A stretch of DNA of 64,000 nt from Cephaloticoccus sp. (GCA_030833445.1 JAURHD010000001.1:1-64000); one strand, 5' to 3'. Positions 50,216 through 60,162 are shown, counted from the stretch's first letter. A program made the numbers and translations. The notes: generated from the sequence alone by a model not told the origin.

Positions 50216-51571
50216 CTACTTGCCGATGCAAAACGTAGCAAACAAGTGATCAAGCATACGCTCATTATCAATTTTCCCGGCAATTTCGCCATAGGCGGCC
50301 AATGCGCCTCGCAGCTCACTGGCCAGCAGCTCTATGGGTTCTGAATCGAGCAGTTGGTGCTTCGCCGTTTCCAGCCCCAACTTGGCGCGGGAGAGGGCAT
50401 CCGCATGGCGCGCGTTCACCGCAATCAAGTCGTCACCCAGTTCCACGTGGAACGATGCAGCCCGGTTTTGCAGCGCTAGGCGCAGTTGCTCAAGCCCATC
50501 ACTTGTAACCATAGATGTGGAAATCCGATCATAAGCAGCCCAGTCAGCATCAACTACCGGTTTGGTCGGCAAATCGGATTTATTGGTAATCAGCAGGGTG
50601 GTTTTGGGGTCGAGTTTCTTCAGCACCACCTCAGGGAGTGTCGGCATCGGCAAAGATCCGTCCACCACCAGCAAAACGATATCAGCGGCTTCCATGCATT
50701 CGATCGACTTTTCAATGCCCAGTCGTTCCAACTCCGCTGCGGCAGGGTTCAAGCCCGCCGTGTCTATCAATCGCAAGGCGTAGTCTCCCAATAAGATACG
50801 CTCTTCAATGTAATCCCGAGTCGTCCCAGGTTGATCACTTACCAACGCCCGTTCACGACCAACCAAAGCATTGAGCAGCGAACTCTTACCGGCATTAGGC
50901 ACGCCGAGAATTACAACCTTCAAACCATCGCGCAGAATATTTCCGTAATGATTGGTTGATAAAAGCTTATCGGTTTTAGACTCGAGCTCTTTCAGTGCCT
51001 TGCTTACCCATTTCTGATCCTCCTGGGGCAAATCCTCCTCAGGAAAATCGATATAAGCCTCAATCCGTGCCAGCAAGGCCAGCAAGTCCTCAATCAATAC
51101 ATGCATATGGCGCCCGAGTGACCCCCGCAGTTGCTGATTCGCTAGGGCTAAAGCGCGTTCACCCCGCGCATGTATTAAATCCATGACCGCTTCGGCCTGA
51201 CTTAAATCCATCCGGCCATTCAGGAAGGCGCGCTGGGTAAATTCGCCGGCTTCAGCCGACCGACAGCCCCGAACCAACAGATCCTCCAGAATACGCTGGG
51301 CAATGTAGGGATTGCCGTGACCTGCAATTTCCAAGGTGTCTTCACCGGTATAGGAGGCGGGCCCTTTGAAAAACGTCAGCAACACATCATCGAGCAATTT
51401 ACCCGTGGCATCGCGATAATCCGCCCGTTGCACCGTGCGCGGGGAGGGGACTTCCCCAATCAGTTCAGCGGTAATGCGTGCAGTATCTGGACCACTGATA
51501 CGCAGCAACGCGATCGCCGAAGTTCCGTTCGGCGTAGCGAGTGCAACAATGGTGTCCAGCGTGGATGCCAT
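50216..51571 (-). CDS. mnmE: tRNA modification GTPase MnmE
   Basis: This is a 451-residue GTPase from ATG 51571 (MASTLDTIVALATPNGTSAI). The N-terminal tetrahydrofolate-binding domain precedes a helical region that frames the G domain: 'VVILGVPNAGKSSLLNALVG' (P-loop), 'DTAGLN' and 'TNKSDLP'. It ends in the catalytic C-terminal motif CIGK. It acts with MnmG on wobble uridines. It lies 12 bp upstream of mnmG and carries the second parS-like site. Confidence 0.97.
   Translation of the reverse strand: MASTLDTIVALATPNGTSAIALLRISGPDTARITAELIGEVPSPRTVQRADYRDATGKLLDDVLLTFFKGPASYTGEDTLEIAGHGNPYIAQRILEDLLVRGCRSAEAGEFTQRAFLNGRMDLSQAEAVMDLIHARGERALALANQQLRGSLGRHMHVLIEDLLALLARIEAYIDFPEEDLPQEDQKWVSKALKELESKTDKLLSTNHYGNILRDGLKVVILGVPNAGKSSLLNALVGRERALVSDQPGTTRDYIEERILLGDYALRLIDTAGLNPAAAELERLGIEKSIECMEAADIVLLVVDGSLPMPTLPEVVLKKLDPKTTLLITNKSDLPTKPVVDADWAAYDRISTSMVTSDGLEQLRLALQNRAASFHVELGDDLIAVNARHADALSRAKLGLETAKHQLLDSEPIELLASELRGALAAYGEIAGKIDNERMLDHLFATFCIGK
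50440..50453. promoter_or_regulatory. parS-like site, second copy
   Basis: GTTCCACGTGGAAC is a perfect 14-bp palindrome, the inner part of the site at 49473-49488; the outermost bases (A and G) do not pair. It encodes F-H-V-E in mnmE, the same residues as in mnmG. Confidence 0.6.
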
Positions 51572-51612
51572 GGCACGCAGGCAAGCCTGCGCCACGGCAA
51601 ATGCAAAAAAAA

Positions 51613-52878
51613 TCAGCGGGGATCTACCATCATCGGAGCCACCCGCACCCCATCCACTATGCGATCACCCGGATATACGATTACCCGATCGCCGGATTTC
51701 AGGCCATCCAACAACTCGGCCTCCAATCCATTACTATGGCCTAGACGCACATTCCGCAACGCAGCCGTGCGCCCGTCGAGCACGTAGGTTTCCCATTGAT
51801 CCCCTCGTTGAAAAAAAGCACCGGCAGGTGCCTTCAACACATCGGGGTTTTCCCAAGTCACGATTCTCGCTTCGACCCGGTAAGCATCACCCAGGGTGGG
51901 GCGGCTATCAACGGAATCGATTATATCCACGATCACATTTACGCGCTGTTCCTCGACGCCCAAAGCCGAGATTTTCGTAAAGGCTGCAGGCTCAACTACA
52001 CGCACCCGGCCTGCCAAAGGCAATGCGCCGCCCCATTTTTGTAATTCAACGCGTGCTCCGGGTTGAATCGCGACGGCATCACGAGACAACACTTCGATGC
52101 GGGCCTCGATATCTGTAGGATCACCCACTTCAACCAAAGGAGTTCCCGCCATCACAACGCGTTCACTCTCCTGATAGACTCGCAATATCCGTCCGCTGAC
52201 CGGTGATGTAATGACATAGGGTTTCGGCCGTTCGTCGCCCGTTGCCTGACCACGGAGCAACAAAGCCCGCGCCTGCTGTAGTTCAAATTCAGTTACATTT
52301 AAGGCGAACTGCGCCGCGCGGCTGTTTTGCTCCGCACTGATCGCCCGCAATTCCGCCGCTTCGTATTCCTGCTGTGAAACCGATCCCGCCGCCATGAGTT
52401 GCCTCGTGCGTTCAAAATCGGTATAAGCCAACTTGGCCGTGGCTACCGCTGATTGCAGCTGGGCAGAAACTTGCTCAAGCGCCGCTTCAGCCGCATGCAC
52501 TTGGGCCTCGGCTTGCGCTTGGCTCCGGGCATCCAACAAATCCGCCCCGCGCGTATCCAAGACCGCCAATACCGTTTTCCCGGCTTCCACCACTGCGCCG
52601 GGTTTCCAGTCGATGCGGCGCAATAACCCGCCCATGGGGCTCGAGACAACATAGCGATTCTTTACCCGCGTCATGCCTTCTTCATCCACGGTTACCTGCA
52701 AGGAACCACGGGCAACCGTGCCCAATTCGACCGGCTGCGCCTTGGGCCAGAGTCCAACCACAATGAGCGCAACCAAAATCAACGCACCCAGCCAGGGTAG
52801 ATAGCGGGACCAGCTCGCCTTGCGTGTTGCTTTTCCCACTACAGCAGGACCAGCGCCTTTAAACTTGCTTGGGTTCAT
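51613..52878 (-). CDS. HlyD-type membrane-fusion protein of an ABC efflux system
   Basis: This is a 421-residue adaptor. One transmembrane helix (residues about 26-44) anchors it. 'RYVVSSPMGGLLRRIDWKPG' begins the lipoyl/barrel-sandwich domain. A coiled coil follows ('QAEAQVHAAEAALEQVSAQL'), then the beta barrel and membrane-proximal domains ('APAGAFFQRGDQWETYVLDG'). It couples the inner-membrane transporter to an outer-membrane channel, which is not in the window. The next genes on the transcript, 6 and 9 bp apart, are the permease and ATPase. Confidence 0.85.
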   Translation of the reverse strand: MNPSKFKGAGPAVVGKATRKASWSRYLPWLGALILVALIVVGLWPKAQPVELGTVARGSLQVTVDEEGMTRVKNRYVVSSPMGGLLRRIDWKPGAVVEAGKTVLAVLDTRGADLLDARSQAQAEAQVHAAEAALEQVSAQLQSAVATAKLAYTDFERTRQLMAAGSVSQQEYEAAELRAISAEQNSRAAQFALNVTEFELQQARALLLRGQATGDERPKPYVITSPVSGRILRVYQESERVVMAGTPLVEVGDPTDIEARIEVLSRDAVAIQPGARVELQKWGGALPLAGRVRVVEPAAFTKISALGVEEQRVNVIVDIIDSVDSRPTLGDAYRVEARIVTWENPDVLKAPAGAFFQRGDQWETYVLDGRTAALRNVRLGHSNGLEAELLDGLKSGDRVIVYPGDRIVDGVRVAPMMVDPR

Positions 52879-52884
52879 ATATAT

Positions 52885-55251
52885 TTAATCACGGGCTTTG
52901 AGGACCCCGACAAGATCGAGTTGATTGAGTCGCCGGCAAGCCAACAGCGCCGAAAGTGAGGATGCCACAGTGACCACGAGCACCGCAAACGCGTAGTTGG
53001 CCGGAGTAAGGATCAGCGGCAGTCGCACAAATTCGGTGTTCACCGTTTGGATGATGGCCCCCGCCAATCCGGAACCTACCAACAGTCCGAAGGGCAGGGC
53101 GATCAGGGTCAGAATGACAAGCTCACCCACCAACACGACACCAACTTCACCTTGGGTAAACCCCACCACGCGCAAGGTAGCCAATTCACGCTGTCGCTCC
53201 GATAACGAAATACGCGCACTGTTATAGACGATGCCAAAGGCAACCACCGTGGCGAAGGTGAGATAAATTTTTTGGATCAGTCCGATACTCTCAGCCGTGG
53301 TTTTGCGAAAGCCTTCCCGTATGGCGCGCTTGTTCACAATCCCACGGATGTGGGGTGTCTCTTTCGCTGCTTGGAGAAATTCGGCCCAACTACCCGCCGC
53401 AATCGTGAGATATGCTCCGGTTACGCGGTCTCCTTCGCCCAACGCATGATTCAAAGCATCAATCTCCATGTAGGCGGCCGTGCCAGCAAAGTCCTCGGCC
53501 AACGCCGCGATTGGCAGCACCAATTCCTGACGTCGGCCATCCAACACCCGGACATTCACCTGGTCGCCGAGACCCACTTGCAGCACCTCCGCCAATTTCG
53601 CGGATAACACGATACCGTGTTCCGGCAGGATCAACTGGCGCTCACGGGTATCAATGATGCGATTGAGCACCGCTTTGGCAGGGAGTCCGAGCAATGAAAT
53701 GCGGCGAGTGTGGTTACCCGCGCGCAGTTCCACCGATGCCGCGCGCATGGGTTCGGCCAAGGTCACTCCGGGCAACTGGCGCAAATCATCCAGAGCTTGA
53801 GGCGACCCCGGCTCGATCAGTGAAGCAATCACCGTCTGCCGTTGCATCATGTCCCACTGGTAATCGAGCACGTAGTTGATCCCGTCACGAAATGAACTGG
53901 GCACCACCAAAATTCCCGTGGCCAGGGCGAGAGCGACGCAGGTCAGCACCGATCGCACGGGTCGGCGTTGAATATTGCGCAGGGCCATGCGCAGTGAGGG
54001 ACTCATGGCTCGACCGATTTTATAGCGTTCAAAAAAGGCCGTTCTAAAGTTTGCCGGTGGCTCGGGTCGCATGGCTTCGGCCGGCGGCAAACGCACTGCG
54101 GCCTGCACCGCACCCCACACGCCGACGACTGCCGCCAAGGTGCTGACCACCACCGCCACGGAAAGAACTCCTTGGGCCAAGCGAAAATCGAGATGAGGAA
54201 ACCGAAAAAAGAGGTGATACATTTCCACCAGTCGATGCCCCAACGCAATGCCGCCCACGATGCCTAGACCGGTGCCGACCAATACAATCACGAGTGCAAA
54301 TTTCAGATAGTGTCCGCCAACCTCGCGGTTGGAAAAACCGAAGGCTTTCAAGATCGCGATCTGCTCGCGTTGCAGCGTGATCTGCCGACTCATCACCGCA
54401 TTGGTCATGAACGCGGCCACACCGAGAAACACCAGGGGAAAGCCCACGGACAAACCCTGCAAAACCTTGATCTCATCGCGCAAGCGGGTGTGCGACACAT
54501 GGGATTCGCGGCCGTATGCTCCGCGCCCACCGTAGGGGCGCAGGATTCGATCGATCTCTGCAATCACCACTTCCTGTCGCGCACCGGGCGCCAGTGAAAT
54601 GGATATCTGGTTGAAGGCCCCATCCATGTTGGCCGCAGTAGCCAGCTCCTTGTATGGCATCCAAAATATCCCGTAACTGCGATTATCCGGCAGGGCGGCA
54701 CCCGGAGGTGCTTCGAACACATACTCCGGCGATAGCACGATACCGGTCAGGCGCAGCGGTTGTTGTTTACCGTATAGCACGGCCGACAGCTCGTTGCCGG
54801 GTTGTAATTGGTGCGCCTCCGCAAAGGCTTCCCCCACGAGTATCTGACCCAGAGCTCCCTGACCTTCGAGCATACGACCTTTGCGCAGATACAGCCGGTT
54901 AAGCACTGCCAATCCGTGTTCAGGTAGGGAAAGAAACAACCCGGTGGCCGGTTCCAACATGCCGGGCAGTTCCAATCGTCCGGTCAGGGCGATACTCGTT
55001 TGCACGGCCGCCACGCCACGGATGGCCGCCAGGTCATCCGCCACCGCATCCGGCGCCCGTTTCAATTGTGCGAAGACATCGGCAAAGCGGTAATTGCGAT
55101 AATACTCATCCCGCGTCGTCTCGAGCGTAAGGATCAGGCTCCGCGTCATGATCATCATCGACAAACCGCAGGCCATCACCAAGGCCACTGCGAGTGCCTG
55201 TGACTTCAAGCCCAGCAAGTCTCGTCGCAGTTTAAGATCGAGCAGGGCCAT
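52885..55251 (-). CDS. FtsX-like ABC permease with two FtsX domains
   Basis: This is a 788-residue permease with two homologous halves, each with large extracytoplasmic loops. 'LGVAAFMTNAVMSRQITLQR' and 'LVFLGVAAF' mark the first set of helices near residues 270-390. The second set is 'LTFATVVAFGIVYNSARISL' to 'VGVVLVGELVILTLIALPFG' near 650-770. 'LATLRVVGFTQGEVG' and 'EQIAILKAFGFSNREVG' are the paired cytoplasmic motifs of FtsX domains. The architecture fits MacB/LolE-like or DevC-like transporters that move lipophilic substrates or act mechanically. Confidence 0.88.
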   Translation of the reverse strand: MALLDLKLRRDLLGLKSQALAVALVMACGLSMMIMTRSLILTLETTRDEYYRNYRFADVFAQLKRAPDAVADDLAAIRGVAAVQTSIALTGRLELPGMLEPATGLFLSLPEHGLAVLNRLYLRKGRMLEGQGALGQILVGEAFAEAHQLQPGNELSAVLYGKQQPLRLTGIVLSPEYVFEAPPGAALPDNRSYGIFWMPYKELATAANMDGAFNQISISLAPGARQEVVIAEIDRILRPYGGRGAYGRESHVSHTRLRDEIKVLQGLSVGFPLVFLGVAAFMTNAVMSRQITLQREQIAILKAFGFSNREVGGHYLKFALVIVLVGTGLGIVGGIALGHRLVEMYHLFFRFPHLDFRLAQGVLSVAVVVSTLAAVVGVWGAVQAAVRLPPAEAMRPEPPANFRTAFFERYKIGRAMSPSLRMALRNIQRRPVRSVLTCVALALATGILVVPSSFRDGINYVLDYQWDMMQRQTVIASLIEPGSPQALDDLRQLPGVTLAEPMRAASVELRAGNHTRRISLLGLPAKAVLNRIIDTRERQLILPEHGIVLSAKLAEVLQVGLGDQVNVRVLDGRRQELVLPIAALAEDFAGTAAYMEIDALNHALGEGDRVTGAYLTIAAGSWAEFLQAAKETPHIRGIVNKRAIREGFRKTTAESIGLIQKIYLTFATVVAFGIVYNSARISLSERQRELATLRVVGFTQGEVGVVLVGELVILTLIALPFGLLVGSGLAGAIIQTVNTEFVRLPLILTPANYAFAVLVVTVASSLSALLACRRLNQLDLVGVLKARD

Positions 55252-55260
55252 GGAATGATT

Positions 55261-56013
55261 TCACCAAACCAAGGTGCTGACCGCTGCCCGGGTCACATTG
55301 CGATGCTCACCCGTGATGCGACCATCGGAAAGGGTCAGCACACGATCCGCCACGTCAGCGAGCACCGCATTATGCGTGATCACGAGAGTCAGGGTGCCCA
55401 ATTCACGATTAATGCGCTCGATCGCCTCCAACACCGTGAGTCCGGTTTTCACATCGAGCGCCCCGGTTGGTTCGTCACACATCAGCACGGCGGGGCGTTT
55501 TGCAATCGCCCGCGCAATCGCGACGCGCTGCTGCTCCCCACCGGATAGCTGTGCCGGAAAATGATCCATGCGCGCACCCAGTCCCACCATTTCCAAGGCT
55601 TCCTCGGGTGACATGGGGTGGGGGGCGATTTCCGTGATCAAGGCTACATTCTCACGGGCCGTAAGGCTGGGGATGAGATTATAGAACTGAAAAACAAAGC
55701 CCACGGCTTCACGGCGGTAGTGCGTCAACTCGGCCTCATCCGCTCCACCCAAATCCCATCCCCGATAGAGGAGAGTGCCGCCGGTCGGGGAATCGAGTCC
55801 GCCGAGTAAATTCAACAAGGTCGACTTCCCACTGCCGGAAGCACCCAGCACAACCATGAATTCTCCTTCCCGGCAATCGAGGTCCACTCCAGCAAGTGCT
55901 CTGACCTCGGATTCGCCGTCTCCATAAATTTTGGTCAGTCCGCGCACTTCAAATACTGACCCGATGGCGGGAGGCGGCCCCGGACGATTGGAAGTGTGAG
56001 CGATGGTCGACAT
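55261..56013 (-). CDS. ABC transporter ATP-binding protein (LolD/MacB type)
   Basis: This is a 250-residue ATPase. Walker A '[20 protein letters not shown]' (residues 57-65 hold the core), signature '[20 protein letters not shown]', Walker B '[12 protein letters not shown]' and the switch histidine in '[20 protein letters not shown]' are all present. It drives the FtsX-type permease and belongs with the HlyD-type adaptor. It is the first gene of the three-gene run. Confidence 0.92.
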   Translation of the reverse strand: MSTIAHTSNRPGPPPAIGSVFEVRGLTKIYGDGESEVRALAGVDLDCREGEFMVVLGASGSGKSTLLNLLGGLDSPTGGTLLYRGWDLGGADEAELTHYRREAVGFVFQFYNLIPSLTARENVALITEIAPHPMSPEEALEMVGLGARMDHFPAQLSGGEQQRVAIARAIAKRPAVLMCDEPTGALDVKTGLTVLEAIERINRELGTLTLVITHNAVLADVADRVLTLSDGRITGEHRNVTRAAVSTLVW

Positions 56014-56109
56014 GACTGTGTCCTGCTAGGAAACCCGCGCACAGAACCGGCGCAACCGGCAAACCATGTTAAAAACTAAACGTCCCAACCAAACGCCGGC
56101 TCACCGAAA

Positions 56110-56688
56110 CTAATTCTTTAGACGTGAAGCCTGAACAATGGTGATCGGTGGGGTCAGTTTCTGCACCTCAACCGGAGACAGCTGAATCGCCCTGACGACA
56201 TCCATGCCTCGGATCACTTGGCCGAAAGCGGCGAAGCCTTGGCCGTCCGGATTGCGCTCCCCGCCAAAATCAAGCTCCGGTTGGTCGTTCACACAAATGA
56301 AGAAATCCGAGGTCGCAGTATCCGGTTCGAGTCGAGCCATCGAGATGGTGCCGTCGAGATGCTTTAGCCCGGTGTCACGCGTGCGCTCAAGCGTAATTGG
56401 TGGCAGTTCCTCACCCTCGCGTGCCGGGTTCTGTCCCGCTTGAATCACCTCAATTTTGATCTTGTTGGCCGGCTGATTGGCCATGGTGGCGGCGCGGTAA
56501 AAGACCCCACCGTCATAGAAGCCTTCGTCCACGTAGTGCAAAAAATTCTGCACCGTGCCGGGCGCACGCTCTGGATACAGTTCAACTTCGATTTCACCCA
56601 GTCGGGTGGTCAACAAGACGCGCACAGGTTCAACCGCACGAAGCGACAGAACGGCCAATAGTCCGAGGCAGCACAAAAATAATTTCAT
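56110..56688 (-). CDS. Peptidyl-prolyl cis-trans isomerase, cyclophilin type
   Basis: This is a 192-residue exported enzyme with a signal peptide (MKLFLCCLGLLAVLSLRAVE). The cyclophilin fold has 'RLGEIEVELYPERAPGTVQN', 'GTISMARLEPDTATSDFFIC' and 'GFAAFGQVIRGMDVVRAIQL'. It probably assists folding in the periplasm. It is 10 bp upstream of nothing related; the GH43-like gene precedes it on the same strand. Confidence 0.88.
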   Translation of the reverse strand: MKLFLCCLGLLAVLSLRAVEPVRVLLTTRLGEIEVELYPERAPGTVQNFLHYVDEGFYDGGVFYRAATMANQPANKIKIEVIQAGQNPAREGEELPPITLERTRDTGLKHLDGTISMARLEPDTATSDFFICVNDQPELDFGGERNPDGQGFAAFGQVIRGMDVVRAIQLSPVEVQKLTPPITIVQASRLKN

Positions 56689-56697
56689 GGCCCGGTG

Positions 56698-57585
56698 CTA
56701 ACCCAAGCGCAAACTGCCGGCAACCTCAGCGCACGGGAAAAAGCGCGGGTGCTCTGGTGGTGGATCGTTGGGTTGGTGCAAGGTAAGCTGGAGTCGGCCT
56801 GAAAAATCCCGAAATAACATCGCGTGTCCACCATTGCGGTCGAAGAGCGGTTCCGCATCGAAAGCCCAAGGCCCGGCAAGGGTGTTCGATGCGCTATGCG
56901 CCACGCCTGTGGCATAACCCGCGCGGCTCCAGCTGGAAAATATTATGGAAAGCGAACCATCGGCACCGTGAAATGGAAACGCCCCGTCGGCCACGTAGCA
57001 CGGACCATCCTTGGCCCAATGCGGCACGGAGACCCATGGGGCGTCATTGACCTGAAATAAGTCAATCGGCGCATCTGCGGTGGTCAGCAAATCATCGGTC
57101 AGCGGCACAGCGGAGTAACGGCCATTGCGAATCGCCGGCCAGTCGCGGCTGAAAATCATCCACGGCTTGCCGTCGGGCGCGATATACAGGGTGCCGTCGA
57201 GACAATCGGCATTGGGTGGCGTCAATGCGCCGACGCTGTGCGGCACAAACGGCCCGAGCGGATCATCTGCCACAAGAATTTGCGTCCCCCGGGGGATCGT
57301 CGTTCCCTTGAAACTGGCGAAGAGGTAGTAACGACCACGCCAAACGTGCACTTCGGGCGCCCAGAAATCACGCGTGCCCCAGAAACCAGGCTCAGGGCGG
57401 AAAATTGGGAACGGTCCTTCCCAATTGACCAGATCGCGGCTGCGGTAGCCATCGAAGCCCACACGCTGGTCTTCGCCCCATGGCGCCTTGTCGGTTGTGC
57501 CGTAGAGATAGTAAACTCGCTCGGGCAACACCGGCAGCACGAACGGGTCACGGATCTGTATATCGTCGCACCGAAGCAGACTCAT
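56698..57585 (-). CDS. GH43-like glycoside hydrolase
   Basis: This is a 295-residue five-bladed beta-propeller enzyme of the GH43/GH117-like group. 'IQIRDPFVLP' holds the catalytic-base Asp, 'FWAPEVHVWRGRYYLFASFK' is the blade-II motif, and a candidate catalytic acid (Glu) is in 'APEVHV'. No signal peptide is seen, so it acts inside the cell. The substrate may be an arabinoside, xyloside or similar plant/algal sugar. It starts 18 bp after the recA stop, so transcription may continue from recA. Confidence 0.75.
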   Translation of the reverse strand: MSLLRCDDIQIRDPFVLPVLPERVYYLYGTTDKAPWGEDQRVGFDGYRSRDLVNWEGPFPIFRPEPGFWGTRDFWAPEVHVWRGRYYLFASFKGTTIPRGTQILVADDPLGPFVPHSVGALTPPNADCLDGTLYIAPDGKPWMIFSRDWPAIRNGRYSAVPLTDDLLTTADAPIDLFQVNDAPWVSVPHWAKDGPCYVADGAFPFHGADGSLSIIFSSWSRAGYATGVAHSASNTLAGPWAFDAEPLFDRNGGHAMLFRDFSGRLQLTLHQPNDPPPEHPRFFPCAEVAGSLRLG

Positions 57586-57603
57586 GTAACGAAAGTCGCG
57601 GGA

Positions 57604-58677
57604 CTATTCCTTGCTCTCGCTGTCGCCGGTGATGTTTTCACCGCCCTTGACGTTTACCTTGGCGAGCACCGCTTCGGTAATTTGCGCAGCCAGCTCCGGC
57701 TTCTCCTTGAGCGCCAGCTTGGCGGCATCCCGGCCCTGCCCAATCAGATCGCCGTTGAATGAAATCCAAGCACCACGCTTCTCGAGAATTTTGTGCTCCA
57801 CGCCCAAGTCGATCATCGAACCCGTCTGCGAGATACCCTCGTCATACATGATGTCGAATTCGCACTCGGTGAATGGTGGCGCGACCTTGTTCTTTACGAT
57901 CTTAATCTTGGTGCGGTTGCCGATGACCTTGCCGTCGGGTTGCTTGATCTGGTCGCGACGGCGAATGTCGATACGCACGCTGGCGAAAAACTTCAGAGCG
58001 CGGCCGCCAGAGGTGGTCTCTGGGCTGCCGAACATCACGCCGATTTTTTCGCGAATCTGATTGGTGAAAATACAAATGCAGTTCGTCTTGCTAACGACCG
58101 CCGTAAGCCGGCGCATCGCCTGTGACATGAGCCGAGCTTGCGCACCGACCGTCGCATCACCCATTTGCCCGTCGAGTTCCGCCCGGGTCGTCAATGCGGC
58201 CACTGAGTCGAGCACGATCACGTCAATGGAATTGGAGCGGATCAGCGTCTCCATGATGTTGAGCGCGTCTTCGCCGGAATCAGGCTGTGAGACGAGCAGG
58301 TCATCCAGATTGACCCCCGCCACGCGGGCGTATTTCGGATCGAGCGCATGCTCCACGTCGATGAAGGCGGCCAAACCGCCGCGCTTTTGCGCCTCGGCAA
58401 TCACACTCAAACAAAATGTCGTCTTACCGGATGATTCCGGGCCGTAGATTTCCACGATACGTCCCTTGGGCAATCCACCGACGCCCAAGGCCAAATCCAC
58501 CGCCAGTGATCCCGTGGGCAGAGTTTCCACCTTCATATGGGCATTGCTGCCCAAGCGCATGATCGAACCTTCGCCGAATTGCTTGGTGATGGATGAGAGG
58601 GCGAGCTCGATATTTTTTTCGCGGCCGGTGTTGGCGAGGGCGGTAGCAGTGGTTTTGGCGGGAGCGGCTTTGGACAT
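57604..58677 (-). CDS. recA: Recombinase RecA
   Basis: This is the 357-residue strand-exchange protein. P-loop GPESSGKT is at residues 79-86. Other markers are '[20 protein letters not shown]' and '[20 protein letters not shown]' (Walker B). '[20 protein letters not shown]' is loop L1, and '[20 protein letters not shown]' follows L2. The C-terminus is acidic. The promoter overlaps an inverted repeat typical in position of an SOS operator. Confidence 0.97.
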   Translation of the reverse strand: MSKAAPAKTTATALANTGREKNIELALSSITKQFGEGSIMRLGSNAHMKVETLPTGSLAVDLALGVGGLPKGRIVEIYGPESSGKTTFCLSVIAEAQKRGGLAAFIDVEHALDPKYARVAGVNLDDLLVSQPDSGEDALNIMETLIRSNSIDVIVLDSVAALTTRAELDGQMGDATVGAQARLMSQAMRRLTAVVSKTNCICIFTNQIREKIGVMFGSPETTSGGRALKFFASVRIDIRRRDQIKQPDGKVIGNRTKIKIVKNKVAPPFTECEFDIMYDEGISQTGSMIDLGVEHKILEKRGAWISFNGDLIGQGRDAAKLALKEKPELAAQITEAVLAKVNVKGGENITGDSESKE

Positions 58678-58712
58678 GGGAACGTAGGGTTAATTTATAA
58701 AGGTCAGATCCT

Positions 58713-58741
58713 ATCGTAGGTCAGTGACAGGGTTATGTCAG
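58713..58741 (-). promoter_or_regulatory. recA promoter with overlapping inverted repeat
   Basis: On the reverse strand CTGACA (-35, 58741-58736) and TACGAT (-10, 58718-58713) are 17 bp apart, about 36 bp before the recA ATG. TGACA-N6-TGTCA (58725-58740) overlaps the -35 box. A LexA-type repressor binding there would fit, but the sequence is not a known LexA consensus. Confidence 0.55.
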
Positions 58742-58786
58742 TAGCCTTTCGCTACCGCTCAAAACGCGCAAGGCCGGAGTATCGGA

Positions 58787-59143
58787 TTAACGCACACCCG
58801 GCTTGAAAGCCGTGGCAAAATACACGGCCAGCAGTAAAAACCCAAAGCTTACTCCGTAGTTCCAAGTCAGTTTTTCCTTCAGGACCAGCCAGGCAAAGAT
58901 CACGAACACGCCCAGGGTGATGCACTCTTGGACAATCTTCAGCTGATAGCCGGTGAACGTGCCCGAGAGATAGCCAAGGCGGTTCGCTGGAACCATGAAA
59001 CAATACTCCAAGAGTGCGATGCCCCAGGAGAACAGAATCACCCAAACCAGCGGTTTGTTATCGAGAAAGCGGAGTTTCAAATGCCCATACCACGCGAGAG
59101 TCATGAAGACATTGGAACAAACAAGGAGCAGGATGGTTTTCAT
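58787..59143 (-). CDS. DUF486-family DMT membrane protein
   Basis: This is a 118-residue protein from ATG 59143 with four predicted transmembrane helices ('TILLLVCSNVFMTLAWYGHL', 'WVILFSWGIALLEYCFMVPA', 'EKLTWNYGVSFGFLLLAVYF'). 'ANRLGYLSGTFTGYQLKIVQ' is the loop conserved in DUF486 proteins, short relatives of the drug/metabolite transporters. The function is unknown. Confidence 0.82.
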   Translation of the reverse strand: MKTILLLVCSNVFMTLAWYGHLKLRFLDNKPLVWVILFSWGIALLEYCFMVPANRLGYLSGTFTGYQLKIVQECITLGVFVIFAWLVLKEKLTWNYGVSFGFLLLAVYFATAFKPGVR

Positions 59144-59181
59144 GGTTGAAAGCGAAATACTCCTTGCGGGAGACGAAACCC

Positions 59182-60162
59182 TCAGGTCGGCGACTGATAA
59201 TAGTCCTGATACCAATCGACAAAACGCCGCAGGCCGTCCTCAAGTGCCACGCGCGGCGCATAGCCAATGGCCGCCTGCACCCGCTCCAAGGAGGCGCAGG
59301 TTTCCGGCACATCGGCCAGCTGGGATGGCATCAGATTGAGGGTCGCTGGTCGGCCGATGAGTTGCTCCAGCATTTGCACAAAGAGCAACAGCTCAACCGG
59401 ACGGTTATGACCGATGTTGAAAATGCGATAAGGCGGCACCGGCTTTTCGACCGGCGGATAGAGCAGCACCTTTAACACGCCGTCCACAATATCATCGATG
59501 TAGGTGAAATCGCGGCGGGCCTTGCCTTCCCCAAATAGGTTGATCGGTTCGCCGGCAAAGATCGCCTTGGCGAACAGGCTCGGGGCGGTGTCGGGTCGAC
59601 CCCAAGGGCCATAGACGTTGAAAAACCGCAATCCGGTCAGTGCCAATCCGTGCAAATGGGCATAACTGTGCGCCATCGCCTCATTGGCTTTCTTGGTCGC
59701 CCCGTAAAATGATAACGGATGACTGGTGTCGTCCCCTTCGGCAAAGGGCACCTTGGCGGTCGCGCCATAGACACTGCTCGAGGAGGCAAAGACGGTGTGT
59801 TTGGGCGGATGTGACCGCGCGGCTTCCAGCACTTGGTGAAAACCCACCAGGTTGCTCTGCACGTAGGCTTCGGGATGCGTCACACTGTAGCGCACATTTG
59901 CCTGCGCCCCGAGGTGCACCACGTAATCGGGTTTATAGTGACCCCAAAGGCCAATCAACTTGCCCGGTTCAGCAAAATCAGACTGCACAAAACGAAAATT
60001 ATCCCGGTCCGTCAGCTGCGCCAACCGCGCCCGTTTCAACCCCACGTCGTAGTAGTCGTTGAGGTTGTCCACGCCCAGCACGTCGCAGCTCGGTGTGGCC
60101 GCGAGGCGCGCACAAACATGGTAGCCGATAAAGCCGGCTGCGCCGGTCACGAGCACTTTCAT
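59182..60162 (-). CDS. NAD-dependent epimerase, UDP-glucuronate 4-epimerase-like
   Basis: This is a 326-residue extended SDR. 'VTGAAGFIGYHVCARL' (NAD site) and 'GVDNLNDYYDVGLKRARLAQ', the long motif of UDP-glucuronate/UDP-glucose epimerases, are followed by 'KVPFAEGDDTSHPLSFYGAT' with the catalytic Tyr-x3-Lys (YGATK) and 'TGLRFFNVYGPWGRPDTAPS'. It makes UDP-galacturonate or a related sugar for the envelope. It is convergent with nothing and lies 55 bp after the PhyH-type gene stop. Confidence 0.86.
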   Translation of the reverse strand: MKVLVTGAAGFIGYHVCARLAATPSCDVLGVDNLNDYYDVGLKRARLAQLTDRDNFRFVQSDFAEPGKLIGLWGHYKPDYVVHLGAQANVRYSVTHPEAYVQSNLVGFHQVLEAARSHPPKHTVFASSSSVYGATAKVPFAEGDDTSHPLSFYGATKKANEAMAHSYAHLHGLALTGLRFFNVYGPWGRPDTAPSLFAKAIFAGEPINLFGEGKARRDFTYIDDIVDGVLKVLLYPPVEKPVPPYRIFNIGHNRPVELLLFVQMLEQLIGRPATLNLMPSQLADVPETCASLERVQAAIGYAPRVALEDGLRRFVDWYQDYYQSPT

